The translations under genes were made by a program, and so were the position numbers. A DNA stretch of 64,000 bases, taken from [Clostridium] aminophilum DSM 10710 (lineage in GTDB: Bacteria > Bacillota > Clostridia > Lachnospirales > Lachnospiraceae). Positions 1-7,138 of this stretch are shown here, in pieces (position 1 is the first letter of the stretch; each line of letters begins with the position of its first letter). Under the pieces are notes generated by a model. The model ran no database searches. It saw only the letters and a list, made by a program, of their open reading frames with translations, and was not told the origin of the DNA. The stretch is from assembly GCF_000711825.1 (NCBI RefSeq), contig NZ_JONJ01000015.1, positions 1 through 64,000 of the forward strand. The letters run 5' to 3'.

Positions 1-553
1 CGTCATCCTTAACCTTGATGGTGTCAAGATCTTTGAAGATACCGGATACGGTCATATCCTGACCCTTCAGTCTCAGAGTCTCGCCCTTGGTCGCACCGAT
101 CTGCATGGTCATGGAATCTACCTGACCTTCCTCACGGCTCTGTGCCAGCGGCTTGATATCATTGTAATCGGTGTTGTTCGCGATACGGTTGATCTCGTTG
201 CCGAGCTCATCAAGCTCCTTCTGGATGGAATCACGGGATGTTGTGTTGTATGTGCCGTTTGCAGCCTGAGTTGCAAGGGTTGTCATACGCTGCAGCATGC
301 TGTGAGTCTCAGTAAGAGCACCTTCCTCTGTCTGAATCAGACCGATTGCATCGTTTGCGTTTGCCTGTGCCTGATCAAGGCCGTTGATCTTGGATCTCAT
401 TGCCTCGGAAATAGCAAGACCGGCCGCATCATCAGCCGCACGGTTGATACGGAAACCGGAAGACAGCTTCTCAAGGTTCTTGTTCAGAGAAGTGTTGTTG
501 GTGTTGAGCTGTCTGTAAGAGTTGGTAGCTGCCATATTGTGCTGAATAACCAT
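1..553 (-). CDS. hag: Flagellin, N-terminal part (gene runs off the window)
   Basis: Structural subunit of the flagellar filament, exported through the flagellar type III apparatus. Reading down from 553 the protein begins MVIQHNMAATNSYRQLN and continues with the typical flagellin D0/D1 signature (LSSGFRINRAADDAAGLAISE). About 184 residues are visible; the rest and the stop lie before position 1. The start is fixed by an AGGAGGT ribosome binding site 5 nt upstream (559-565). The leader carries a sigma-28-like promoter and CsrA-type sites, annotated separately. It is divergent in function from nothing here: the next gene upstream (714-2222) is on the same strand. Identity as flagellin is certain; whether other flagellin copies exist cannot be seen. 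Confidence 0.96.
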   Translation of the reverse strand, partial: MVIQHNMAATNSYRQLNTNNTSLNKNLEKLSSGFRINRAADDAAGLAISEAMRSKINGLDQAQANANDAIGLIQTEEGALTETHSMLQRMTTLATQAANGTYNTTSRDSIQKELDELGNEINRIANNTDYNDIKPLAQSREEGQVDSMTMQIGATKGETLRLKGQDMTVSGIFKDLDTIKVKDD

Positions 554-558
554 AGATT

Positions 559-594
559 ACCTCCTAAATTTACCTTCTACCGGAACCTCCCTGT
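559..594 (-). promoter_or_regulatory. CsrA binding sites in the flagellin 5' leader
   Basis: On the minus strand, 585-594 reads ACAGGGAGGT, an exact match to the CsrA core consensus ACANGGANGU, 32 nt before the start codon. The Shine-Dalgarno at 559-565 (AGGAGGT) supplies a second GGA. Further upstream at about 595-612 the leader has more GGGA repeats. In Bacillus subtilis CsrA represses hag translation by bridging one site upstream and one at the Shine-Dalgarno, and FliW relieves it. The same layout here, with fliW-csrA in the window, makes this regulation likely. Confidence 0.6.
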
Positions 595-660
595 CCCGAT
601 CCCGGATCCCGTAAAGCATGGAACCCGGCGGTGTAATACTTGTTTTATTTTACTTTATTA

Positions 661-687
661 TCATCGGCTCTTGAAAAATATATATAA
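661..687 (-). promoter_or_regulatory. Sigma-28-type promoter of flagellin
   Basis: Minus strand: TTAT at 684-687, 15-nt spacer, GCCGATGA at 661-668. This resembles the motility sigma consensus TAAA-N15-GCCGATAA. It predicts a leader of about 100 nt that contains the CsrA-like sites. The same pattern recurs before four other motility genes in the window, which raises confidence. Confidence 0.6.
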
Positions 688-713
688 GCTTTTTTCGTGA
701 GCTTTTTGAAATC

Positions 714-2222
714 TTATCTTCCCCTCTTATGGAACAGCTCTCCGAAGGAACGGAACGGGGACTCTGTGGTCAATGTCTCACGAATGATATTCTCGATGGA
801 CGTCTTCGCGTTCTCATTCTTCAGATTCTCCACCAGATCCAGAAGAGCGATCTGATCTTCCATCTGCAGCGACTTCGTGCTGTACTTATTCACGAGTTCT
901 TTCACATTTCCGTATGCCTTGGCAACGGACAGATTCTTGTTGCTCGCAAGCAGCGCATTCATCTCGGTGACATACTCCTGGCGGAGACTGATGGCCAGCG
1001 CCTGAAGTTCGTATTCGCGGAGTCTCTCCGGGAAGACGACGTCACAGATGGCTTCACCGCTCTCTCCGTCTTTCCAGTGATACTGCTGCTTCAGCATCTC
1101 AATCGCATGTTCTTTTCCGTAATAATAGAGATCCCTCTGCGCAACCTCAACGACAATGCCGGTTTCCATCTCCGGCACCATGTTTTTCAGAAGCGTCTTA
1201 TCCATAAACGGAACCTTCAGGAGATTGATTCCGGCATTCTGCTGCGGCAGCGCGCGGACAGCATCCGCGTAGACATCGATCTTGCTCTGCGGCATACGGT
1301 ATTTTGCCTCATCAATGGCCAGCTCGATGATCGCTTTGCGGATAACATCCCGGCTCATGCGGCGCTTATTGCCGACCCGGTTTACTCCGGCCGCATGCTC
1401 CAGCCACTGTGCCTCAAGAAGCTGCTCCCTCGTCGTCATCTGATGATTGGCCAGAACCGACGCCTTGTGAATCACAGAAGACCGGTCATCGTTGATCAGA
1501 GCCAGACAGTGCGACGGCTTTGCGCCAATGATGCCGACACCGATCAGCGCAGCGCTCGGATCCTGGCGGATCTGATTCTGGATCTCGGCATTGTTCCAGA
1601 AGGCATAATTATTATCCTTCAGATGGATCTCTTTAAAATGAATGTTCTTATACTTTGCATATGCGTCACGCAGAATGCGGACCGCTTCTTCATTATAAAT
1701 AGAACTCAGGGTGAAATAGATATCCACTCTCTTTCCACTGTGCATATCGGAATTAAAATCCGACAGAACAGAGGATTTCGTATCCGTTCCAATCGACTCC
1801 TCGAGACTGTCCAGATCAACATCGATGGACGGACGGTTTCGGATATACGCATACAGATCGTATTCATTGGTTGGAATCTTAATGGTCTCCGCGCCGTTTC
1901 TTCTGGCTCTTCCGATATCGTCGGTGACCATCTTCATCATATGAAACAGTTCATTCTGATCCGATACGCTGTCGGGAATCCCACAGGAGATCAGTTTGAT
2001 GTTTTCCCCGTCTTTCCTGCGGACAAGAATGGATACTTCGTCTTCATTTTTCCGGTTGCGGTATTCGACCTGATCAGATCGCCCCAGTTCCGCAATAACC
2101 TTTCCCGATATGGACTGCAGGGTGAGCTTGCTGTCTTCCTCCGGCTCCTCGTCCGGCTCGTCCTCCATGATGTCTGCCTCGTACTCGGTTGCCCCATTTA
2201 AAAACTTCTTAAAAAACCCCAT
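714..2222 (-). CDS. Unknown 502-aa cytoplasmic protein in the flagellar cluster
   Basis: I do not recognise this family. The protein begins MGFFKKFLNGATEYEAD, followed by an acidic linker (about residues 18-30, rich in E and D), and then a mixed alpha/beta sequence with no signal peptide or membrane segment. The C-terminal third looks helical and charged. The start is supported by an AAGGCAGGA ribosome binding site about 10 nt upstream. It sits between flagellin and a transglycosylase/FhlB/FliK-like block, all on the same strand, so a motility role is an inference from position only. A long antisense reading frame covers the same DNA but lacks any ribosome binding site or recognisable protein. 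Confidence 0.85.
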   Translation of the reverse strand: MGFFKKFLNGATEYEADIMEDEPDEEPEEDSKLTLQSISGKVIAELGRSDQVEYRNRKNEDEVSILVRRKDGENIKLISCGIPDSVSDQNELFHMMKMVTDDIGRARRNGAETIKIPTNEYDLYAYIRNRPSIDVDLDSLEESIGTDTKSSVLSDFNSDMHSGKRVDIYFTLSSIYNEEAVRILRDAYAKYKNIHFKEIHLKDNNYAFWNNAEIQNQIRQDPSAALIGVGIIGAKPSHCLALINDDRSSVIHKASVLANHQMTTREQLLEAQWLEHAAGVNRVGNKRRMSRDVIRKAIIELAIDEAKYRMPQSKIDVYADAVRALPQQNAGINLLKVPFMDKTLLKNMVPEMETGIVVEVAQRDLYYYGKEHAIEMLKQQYHWKDGESGEAICDVVFPERLREYELQALAISLRQEYVTEMNALLASNKNLSVAKAYGNVKELVNKYSTKSLQMEDQIALLDLVENLKNENAKTSIENIIRETLTTESPFRSFGELFHKRGR

Positions 2223-2367
2223 ATCGATCGGTCCTGCCTTTCTTGTCTTCGGTAATGCACCGATATTTAGCCTTTTTTCCCCACCATTCGAATGTCAGTA
2301 GAATTCCGTCGGATCTCCCCACCATCATATCAGATTTTTCCCGATTCGCCTACTGCATCCCGTGATT

Positions 2368-3435
2368 TCAGATCACGCTGAATCCACTGTCGCTGTCTCC
2401 GAAATCGCCGATACTTCCGCTTGCCTTCATCAGCATCTGCATCCGAAGTATTTCCACCATGCTGGAATATGCTTTCGCATCCAGTTTCTGTGTCGATCCG
2501 TCCCCCGTACCATTCTGCGCTGACATGGCAAAAAGAGACATCAGCGACGCATTGATATCATTTCCGCCGAGTCCGGAGGACAACAGCATGGACTGAACAT
2601 CACCGAAGCTTGATCCGATGCCGAGCATATCGGCACTCGCCGCGGAATATGAGGACGATCCCTTCACATATCCGGCAGAGATCTCGCCGCCGTTCAGCTT
2701 GGACATGATTGTGCGGACATAGTTCTGTGTCTCTTTATATGGAGGAATTCCATTGTATTTTTCCACCGCATTCGGTCCGGCATTATAGGCCGCAAGCGCC
2801 TTTTCAATGTTTCCGCCGAATCGCTGAAGCTGCTGTGCAAGATACTTTGCTCCTCCCATGATATTCTGTTCTGCATCAAACGGGTCCCGGACGCCAAGGC
2901 TTCTCGCGGTTGCCGGCATGAGCTGCATGACGCCCATTGCGCCGGCCTTGGATACTGCCGTCGGATTGAAACTGGATTCCTGATTCGCCACCGCTTTCAG
3001 AAGCTTGGTGGAAAGTCCCGTCGCGGATGCGGCGCGCTCGAACATCTCATCCATCGAAGTGGTCCGGTCAATATGGCTCGCCGAACGGAAGAGATCCTGC
3101 GTCATCGTTCCGGTAAGCCCGGTAGAATTGTTCTTTCGGACGGAAGTTCCGGCCGAAAGATATTGTTTCTGTGATGCTGATGTCCCCGATGTCTTCTTCT
3201 GTCCTTCCAGCGGAAGAGATGTCTTCACCGCCTTTGTTGCGGAATCCGTCTTCTTCACCGCGCTGACCATCTGCTGGAAGGTCGCGGACGAACTTCCGGA
3301 CGAAACCGCAGCTTCATTCCGGGTCCCCCCGCCGGTATTGCGGATCACCCTGGTATTCTCGTTCAGAATCCTCGTGTCCAGACTTCTTCCTTTTCCGGTG
3401 TTATTCAGTTCCGTAATGGATTCCATGAGTCCCAT
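2368..3435 (-). CDS. Lytic transglycosylase, SLT domain
   Basis: Peptidoglycan lytic transglycosylase of the soluble-lytic-transglycosylase (SLT, goose-lysozyme-like) fold. Residues about 130-245 carry the family motifs: VANQESSFNP with the catalytic Glu, AGAMGVMQLMP, and ALAAYNAGPNAV. The first about 110 residues are Ser/Thr-rich and low in structure, and no Sec signal peptide is visible. A Gly/Ser-rich tail follows the domain. It starts 3 nt after the FhlB-like gene, so they are cotranscribed. In Bacillus the SLT protein CwlQ (YjbJ) is similarly tied to flagella. A role in opening the wall for the rod or hook is inferred. Without a signal peptide, export through the flagellar apparatus is possible. 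Confidence 0.88.
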   Translation of the reverse strand: MGLMESITELNNTGKGRSLDTRILNENTRVIRNTGGGTRNEAAVSSGSSSATFQQMVSAVKKTDSATKAVKTSLPLEGQKKTSGTSASQKQYLSAGTSVRKNNSTGLTGTMTQDLFRSASHIDRTTSMDEMFERAASATGLSTKLLKAVANQESSFNPTAVSKAGAMGVMQLMPATARSLGVRDPFDAEQNIMGGAKYLAQQLQRFGGNIEKALAAYNAGPNAVEKYNGIPPYKETQNYVRTIMSKLNGGEISAGYVKGSSSYSAASADMLGIGSSFGDVQSMLLSSGLGGNDINASLMSLFAMSAQNGTGDGSTQKLDAKAYSSMVEILRMQMLMKASGSIGDFGDSDSGFSVI

Positions 3436-3438
3436 CGA

Positions 3439-4077
3439 TTATCTTCCTCCGTCTTCCACTTTCGTGCCGTCCGCGCGATAGCGCTGCGGCTTCCATGCCA
3501 CTTCCGAAGGTTCCTTCTCTTTTTTCTCATTCCGTTCTGCCGGCGCTTTCTGAATCACGGATGCCGCGGCCGCTGCTGCGATCTCTACCGCCGCTTCCTC
3601 CGACGAAAGGCCGCTCTTTGCCGGATTGACCGGCCTGTCACCGGTCCGCATCGCCCGCTCATTGCCCTTTGCCGCCGCCTGTTCCGCCAGGATCTGTCCC
3701 TCTGCCAGAGCGGTACCGACGGAAGTGAAACCATTCTCACCGGCAGCACCGCCGTTTTCCGCATTCTCAGCTGTTTCCGCCTTGACCGGATTCCCGTTTG
3801 CGTCTTTGGATGCTCCAAAGCCCAGAAAATAGACATAGATCTCGACGATCGCCTGGAAAAGTTCTCGCGGTATCTCAGACCCCATCTTCAGCTGGGTGAG
3901 AAGGGATGCAAGAGAATCGTCTTCATAGACCGGAACGCCGGCGCGCATGGCGGCCTCGGTGATCCGCTCCGCGGTATATCCCATGCCGGAAGCGACAATA
4001 ACCGGTGCTCCGTTTTTTTCCGGATCGTATTTCAGCGCTGCGGCTCTCTGCTTCTGAACCGACTCAAACTGTGACAT
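3439..4077 (-). CDS. FhlB-like protein (stand-alone FlhB cytoplasmic domain) with an Ala-rich tail
   Basis: Residues about 1-90 match the C-terminal cytoplasmic domain of FlhB, the substrate-specificity switch of flagellar export: APVIVASGMGYTAERI, VPVYEDDSLASLL, then IPRELFQAIVEIYVYF. There are no membrane segments, so it is the FhlB/YlqH type, not full FlhB; the autocleavage NPTH motif is absent. The remaining about 120 residues are Ala/Glu-rich and unlike typical FhlB (about 90 aa), so this copy is unusually long. Its start overlaps the end of the upstream FliK-like gene by 14 nt. The same order (ylqG-ylqH) occurs in Bacillus subtilis. Confidence 0.85.
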   Translation of the reverse strand: MSQFESVQKQRAAALKYDPEKNGAPVIVASGMGYTAERITEAAMRAGVPVYEDDSLASLLTQLKMGSEIPRELFQAIVEIYVYFLGFGASKDANGNPVKAETAENAENGGAAGENGFTSVGTALAEGQILAEQAAAKGNERAMRTGDRPVNPAKSGLSSEEAAVEIAAAAAASVIQKAPAERNEKKEKEPSEVAWKPQRYRADGTKVEDGGR

Positions 4078-5467
4078 TGATTCCTCTTTCTTTCTCCCGG
4101 ATCTCCGGGAATACCTGATCTACTCTGAGATCTCTGACTTTTTCCGCAACCTGCAGACTGTTGATGCGCAGGCCGTTTCTCTTGACAATCTCACTCACCT
4201 GCCGGTTGACATTGCTGTACTGTTCTTCCAGTGTGCCCGGAACAAAGAGCTGCATATCGAGAGCGCCCTTTTCCATATACGCAACCAGTTCAAAACTTCC
4301 GACTTTCTGGATGCTGAATTTGACAAATATCTTCTTTCCGGATCCTTCCGAATTCCTGTCGCGGTGCGCGTCCGGATCAATCCACATCTCAGAAACGACA
4401 TTCTTATCCTGATATCGGAACGGCACCAGCATATGAAGCAGCGGCATATAGACGCTCTGATTCATCAGAAGATGCTTCATAACCTGCTGCGCACGGTCGG
4501 CGCTGTCAGCTCCGCCCTCGCCTCTGGCACCCCTCTCGAGGACATCGGCGATCAGTTTTGATATGGGCTGTCCTTGCTGCTTCTGCAGTTCTTCCTTTAG
4601 CTTTGCGTATTCTGCCTCCGGCTCATCCTCAAAAAACAGTCCGAAATCACCGTACCGCATCAGTCTCTTGAACAGTGCGTCCAGATCATCACTGTCTCCG
4701 TTCTCGTATTTCACGGCATAGAGCGAAAAAAGAACGCTTGCCGTCCGGATCGGTCCGTAATTGTGGGTTCTGGAAATATATTTTGACAGGAACGGAATAA
4801 CCTGACTGTTCAGAATCTCCGTATTCTTCTTCGTATCGCCCGCCGGTGCGTCCCAGTCCATCTGTTCCAGAACGTCTTCCAGATCGCCGCGGACGGACGG
4901 AAGCATCAGATTGCGGATATCCTCACCGAGATTCTTCATCTGTTCCAGATGATGCGGTCCTTCCGCCATACTGCTGTACTGCTGAATAAAACGCAGAATA
5001 TTGCTTCGCATGACCGGAGACATATCGTCTTTCATCATCTTTCGGATCGCGTCAAAAAAACCGCCCTTGAACATCACCTGCGTCTTCTGCTGATCGTCGA
5101 TGTATTTCGCAATCTCATCCGCGCTGTTCATCGTCAGCTCTGAATAGAGCGTATCCATCAGCTCCGCAAACTGCGGAGTGATCTCCGATGCCTGAAGCTG
5201 TGTATCCGCTCCGAACAGAAGATTGGCCAGCTGCTTCGAAATCTCCGCGCTCTCGCCCAGTTTCGTCAGGAAGTTCTGGTAATTGCTCGCAAAATCGACT
5301 CCGCCACCGGAAGCACCGTTTTGAGCTCCGTTTTCCTTTCCGGCAACGCCGGTGACCGCGTCGGGCCCCTGCGGAAGTATGACGTTAGGCGATTTGATAT
5401 TAAGATCGTTTTTTATCTGCTGCGTTTTGCTGACGCCAGGCTCGGTCACTTGTAAGATGTTCGGCAT
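4064..5467 (-). CDS. FliK/YlqG-like flagellar protein
   Basis: A 467-residue soluble protein beginning MPNILQVTEPG. The C-terminal about 85 residues (KFSIQKVGSFELVAYMEKG, LDMQLFVPG and following) resemble the FliK hook-length-control C-terminal domain, although weakly. It sits directly before the FhlB-like gene, as YlqG does before YlqH in Bacillus. An in-frame upstream ATG at 5527 would add 20 residues, but a sigma-28-type -10 box lies at 5518-5525, so the transcript begins after it. The ATG at 5467 has a GGAG site 5 nt upstream. Function as hook-length or export regulator is inferred from the weak C-terminal match and gene order. Confidence 0.7.
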   Translation of the reverse strand: MPNILQVTEPGVSKTQQIKNDLNIKSPNVILPQGPDAVTGVAGKENGAQNGASGGGVDFASNYQNFLTKLGESAEISKQLANLLFGADTQLQASEITPQFAELMDTLYSELTMNSADEIAKYIDDQQKTQVMFKGGFFDAIRKMMKDDMSPVMRSNILRFIQQYSSMAEGPHHLEQMKNLGEDIRNLMLPSVRGDLEDVLEQMDWDAPAGDTKKNTEILNSQVIPFLSKYISRTHNYGPIRTASVLFSLYAVKYENGDSDDLDALFKRLMRYGDFGLFFEDEPEAEYAKLKEELQKQQGQPISKLIADVLERGARGEGGADSADRAQQVMKHLLMNQSVYMPLLHMLVPFRYQDKNVVSEMWIDPDAHRDRNSEGSGKKIFVKFSIQKVGSFELVAYMEKGALDMQLFVPGTLEEQYSNVNRQVSEIVKRNGLRINSLQVAEKVRDLRVDQVFPEIREKERGINVTV

Positions 5468-5517
5468 ATCCACTCCATAAAAAATGTAAACTGATACATT
5501 TCGTCTTATCTGTTTTA

Positions 5518-5545
5518 TTATCGACATTTATTAGAGAAATTATTA
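5518..5545 (-). promoter_or_regulatory. Sigma-28-type promoter of the FliK-like operon
   Basis: Minus strand: TAAT at 5542-5545, 16-nt spacer, GTCGATAA at 5518-5525, a near-perfect motility -10. It decides the start of the downstream gene (5467 rather than 5527) and would drive the FliK-like, FhlB-like and transglycosylase genes. Confidence 0.6.
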
Positions 5546-5649
5546 GCTTTTCCACGTCGATATTTTATACTATTATATAATGTCATTTTTTCTTTGTAAT
5601 GTTTTTTCGAAAAATCCCAGTTATTTTTTAATATTTATTTTTATGATTC

Positions 5650-5676
5650 TTATATCGTGGTAAAATGAGTCGATAG
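5650..5676 (+). promoter_or_regulatory. Sigma-28-type promoter of flgM-flgN
   Basis: TTAT at 5650-5653, 15-nt spacer, GTCGATAG at 5669-5676, the same pattern as the flagellin promoter. A TAAAAT at 5661-5666 could be a vegetative -10, but its -35 region is poor. Leader length to the flgM start is about 55 nt. Confidence 0.5.
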
Positions 5677-5737
5677 ATAGTATGCAGAGACTAATTTTTC
5701 AGTCTCGAGTGTTTTACTTATCAGGGGGAGGTATCCT

Positions 5738-6061
5738 ATGGATATCAATTTAAGAACAGCGCAGGTCGCGAGAGCGGCCAGTCATTCCGTAACTTTGAAA
5801 CCCGTATCAAAAGCTGCATCCGAAACCGTTCGCGAGAAGGATACTCCGGTTTCCGGCGCATATGATACTGTTACCATTTCAAAAAAAGCCAAAGCATCTG
5901 ACAGCGATTTCGTAAATGGCCTCGTTCGTCAGATTAAAGAGCAGATCAGCCGTCCGGTATCATCCGATCGCGTTGCTGAACTGAAAGAACTCTATCAGAG
6001 CGGCCAGTATGAGCCGGACAGCAGACGGATTGCCGAGAAACTTCTCGGATATTTCGGCTGA
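5738..6061 (+). CDS. flgM: Anti-sigma-28 factor FlgM
   Basis: FlgM binds and holds the motility sigma factor until hook completion allows its export. At 107 aa it has the usual form: a disordered N-terminal half with the conserved YDTVTISKKAK stretch, then helices covering FVNGLVRQIKEQI and RVAELKELYQSGQYEPDSRRIAEKLLGY, the sigma-binding part. A GGGGGAGG ribosome binding site precedes the ATG. It is followed after 59 nt by flgN, the usual pairing. A sigma-28-type promoter upstream would give the normal negative feedback loop. Confidence 0.93.
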   Translation: MDINLRTAQVARAASHSVTLKPVSKAASETVREKDTPVSGAYDTVTISKKAKASDSDFVNGLVRQIKEQISRPVSSDRVAELKELYQSGQYEPDSRRIAEKLLGYFG

Positions 6062-6120
6062 TTGTGCAGGATTCCGGCATTCCGGTCAAAACCGCATGCC
6101 GTACATATTGAGGGCGAATA

Positions 6121-6564
6121 ATGAGTGATATGAGTTTACTGAAGGAATTCTGTAATGTCTTAAAAGAACAGTGCAGTTGTGCCTCTGAACTGATCCAGTT
6201 GGAAGAGGCACTTTCTTCTGCTGCTTCCAAAAAGGATCCGGAGACGCTGGATCGTCTCGTAAAGGATTCTCAGCCGCAGCTGATGAACTTCCGCGGACTG
6301 GAAATGAAGCGCACAAAACTTGCTTCCTCTCTGGGCTTTCACGGAAAGACCGCTTCGCAGATTCTTTCGTCTGTGAATGCGGAGGAAAAAGCGCTTCTTG
6401 CACCGGTTCTCTCCGATCTTGGTGATATTCTTGACCGTCTTCAGCAGTCCCAGGAATCCTCCGACCGCATTATGCAGGTTCGTCTGAGCGAGATCCAGGA
6501 GATGCTTCACAGCGCGGACGCACCGGTCAAACAGGATCGCCTGCACACAAACACACTGGCATAA
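6121..6564 (+). CDS. flgN: Flagellar chaperone FlgN
   Basis: A 147-aa all-helical cytoplasmic protein of the FlgN family, the export chaperone for the hook-filament junction proteins FlgK and FlgL. The sequence is a run of amphipathic helices with no signal peptide (LLKEFCNVLKEQ, LIQLEEALSSA, a conserved central ...EKALLAPVLSDLGDIL helix). Sequence identity to FlgN is low as is common in the family; the call rests on size, helical pattern and position between flgM and flgK-flgL, its clients. Confidence 0.82.
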   Translation: MSDMSLLKEFCNVLKEQCSCASELIQLEEALSSAASKKDPETLDRLVKDSQPQLMNFRGLEMKRTKLASSLGFHGKTASQILSSVNAEEKALLAPVLSDLGDILDRLQQSQESSDRIMQVRLSEIQEMLHSADAPVKQDRLHTNTLA

Positions 6565-6800
6565 GGGCCGGTTTTTCATATTCTCTAACGACAGGGCTGA
6601 GCAATTCGTTGATCGGTCTGTTTTTTGTGCCGGAAACCGGCTTTTGAAACCGGGCAGGAAGGAATGATTTACCCTGCCCGATCGCCTTTATCCGCGATAT
6701 ATTTATCATTTTTTTCGCGATACAGGAAGCCAATAGAGAGAATCAAAAAAAATTTAAATTTATGATTGTTTTTTTGATTTCTATCTGCTATAATGGCATT

Positions 6801-7059
6801 ACAGGATGACATTTCTCTCACTCAAAGAGGACCCCCTGCCCCTTTTGGTGACAGCATGTCATGAAAAATCATAAAAGCAAGCACACCTTTTTCTTTTGGT
6901 GCGTTCGTTTTGTGATAGTAAAATTTTCTATTTTCCAAAAACACTTCGGGACATGCATCGGCCGGCCAGCGCTGCCGGTTAATAACAGCGGTTTCGGGTC
7001 ATCTGTGATGACATATCGGTGCCGCGCGTGAACCGCCCTTTCATATGGGCGGTTTTTTT
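6801..7059 (+). ncRNA. Candidate small RNA between flgN and flgK
   Basis: The 574-nt gap between flgN and flgK has no plausible gene. A vegetative-type promoter (TTGTTT at 6766-6771, 17-nt spacer, TATAAT at 6789-6794) predicts a start near 6801. A strong intrinsic terminator ends at 7059, before the flgK promoter begins. Inside are several inverted repeats, for example ATGACAT near 6806 with ATGTCAT near 6856, and CCGGC/GCCGG near 6960-6981. I could not match it to 6S, tmRNA, RNase P, SRP RNA or a c-di-GMP riboswitch. Between flgN and the promoter (6565-6760) there is only a weak hairpin (GGGCAGG/CCTGCCC near 6655-6685). Confidence 0.4.
7031..7059 (+). terminator. Intrinsic terminator before flgK
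   Basis: AACCGCCC (7031-7038) pairs with GGGCGGTT (7048-7055), followed by a run of T. It ends the candidate small RNA and insulates the flgK promoter that starts at 7070. Confidence 0.8.
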
Positions 7060-7069
7060 CATTGTTTTC

Positions 7070-7096
7070 TAATGTTTTCCTGATTAACGTCGATAA
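7070..7096 (+). promoter_or_regulatory. Sigma-28-type promoter of flgK-flgL-fliW-csrA
   Basis: TAAT at 7070-7073, 15-nt spacer, GTCGATAA at 7089-7096. This is the best match in the window to TAAA-N15-GCCGATAA. The leader is about 35 nt. Confidence 0.7.
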
Positions 7097-7138
7097 ACCT
7101 ACAGTAGAAAAAAGAGATTCCAAAACGGGGGTTTTTTC

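Noticed and set aside
5467-5527. Longer FliK-like protein starting at 5527
   Set aside because: The extra codons overlap a -10 box and lack a ribosome binding site.
7089-7096. Vegetative promoter for flgK
   Set aside because: The GTCGATAA box fits the motility sigma factor far better than a TATAAT box, and no proper -35 for sigma-A exists there.
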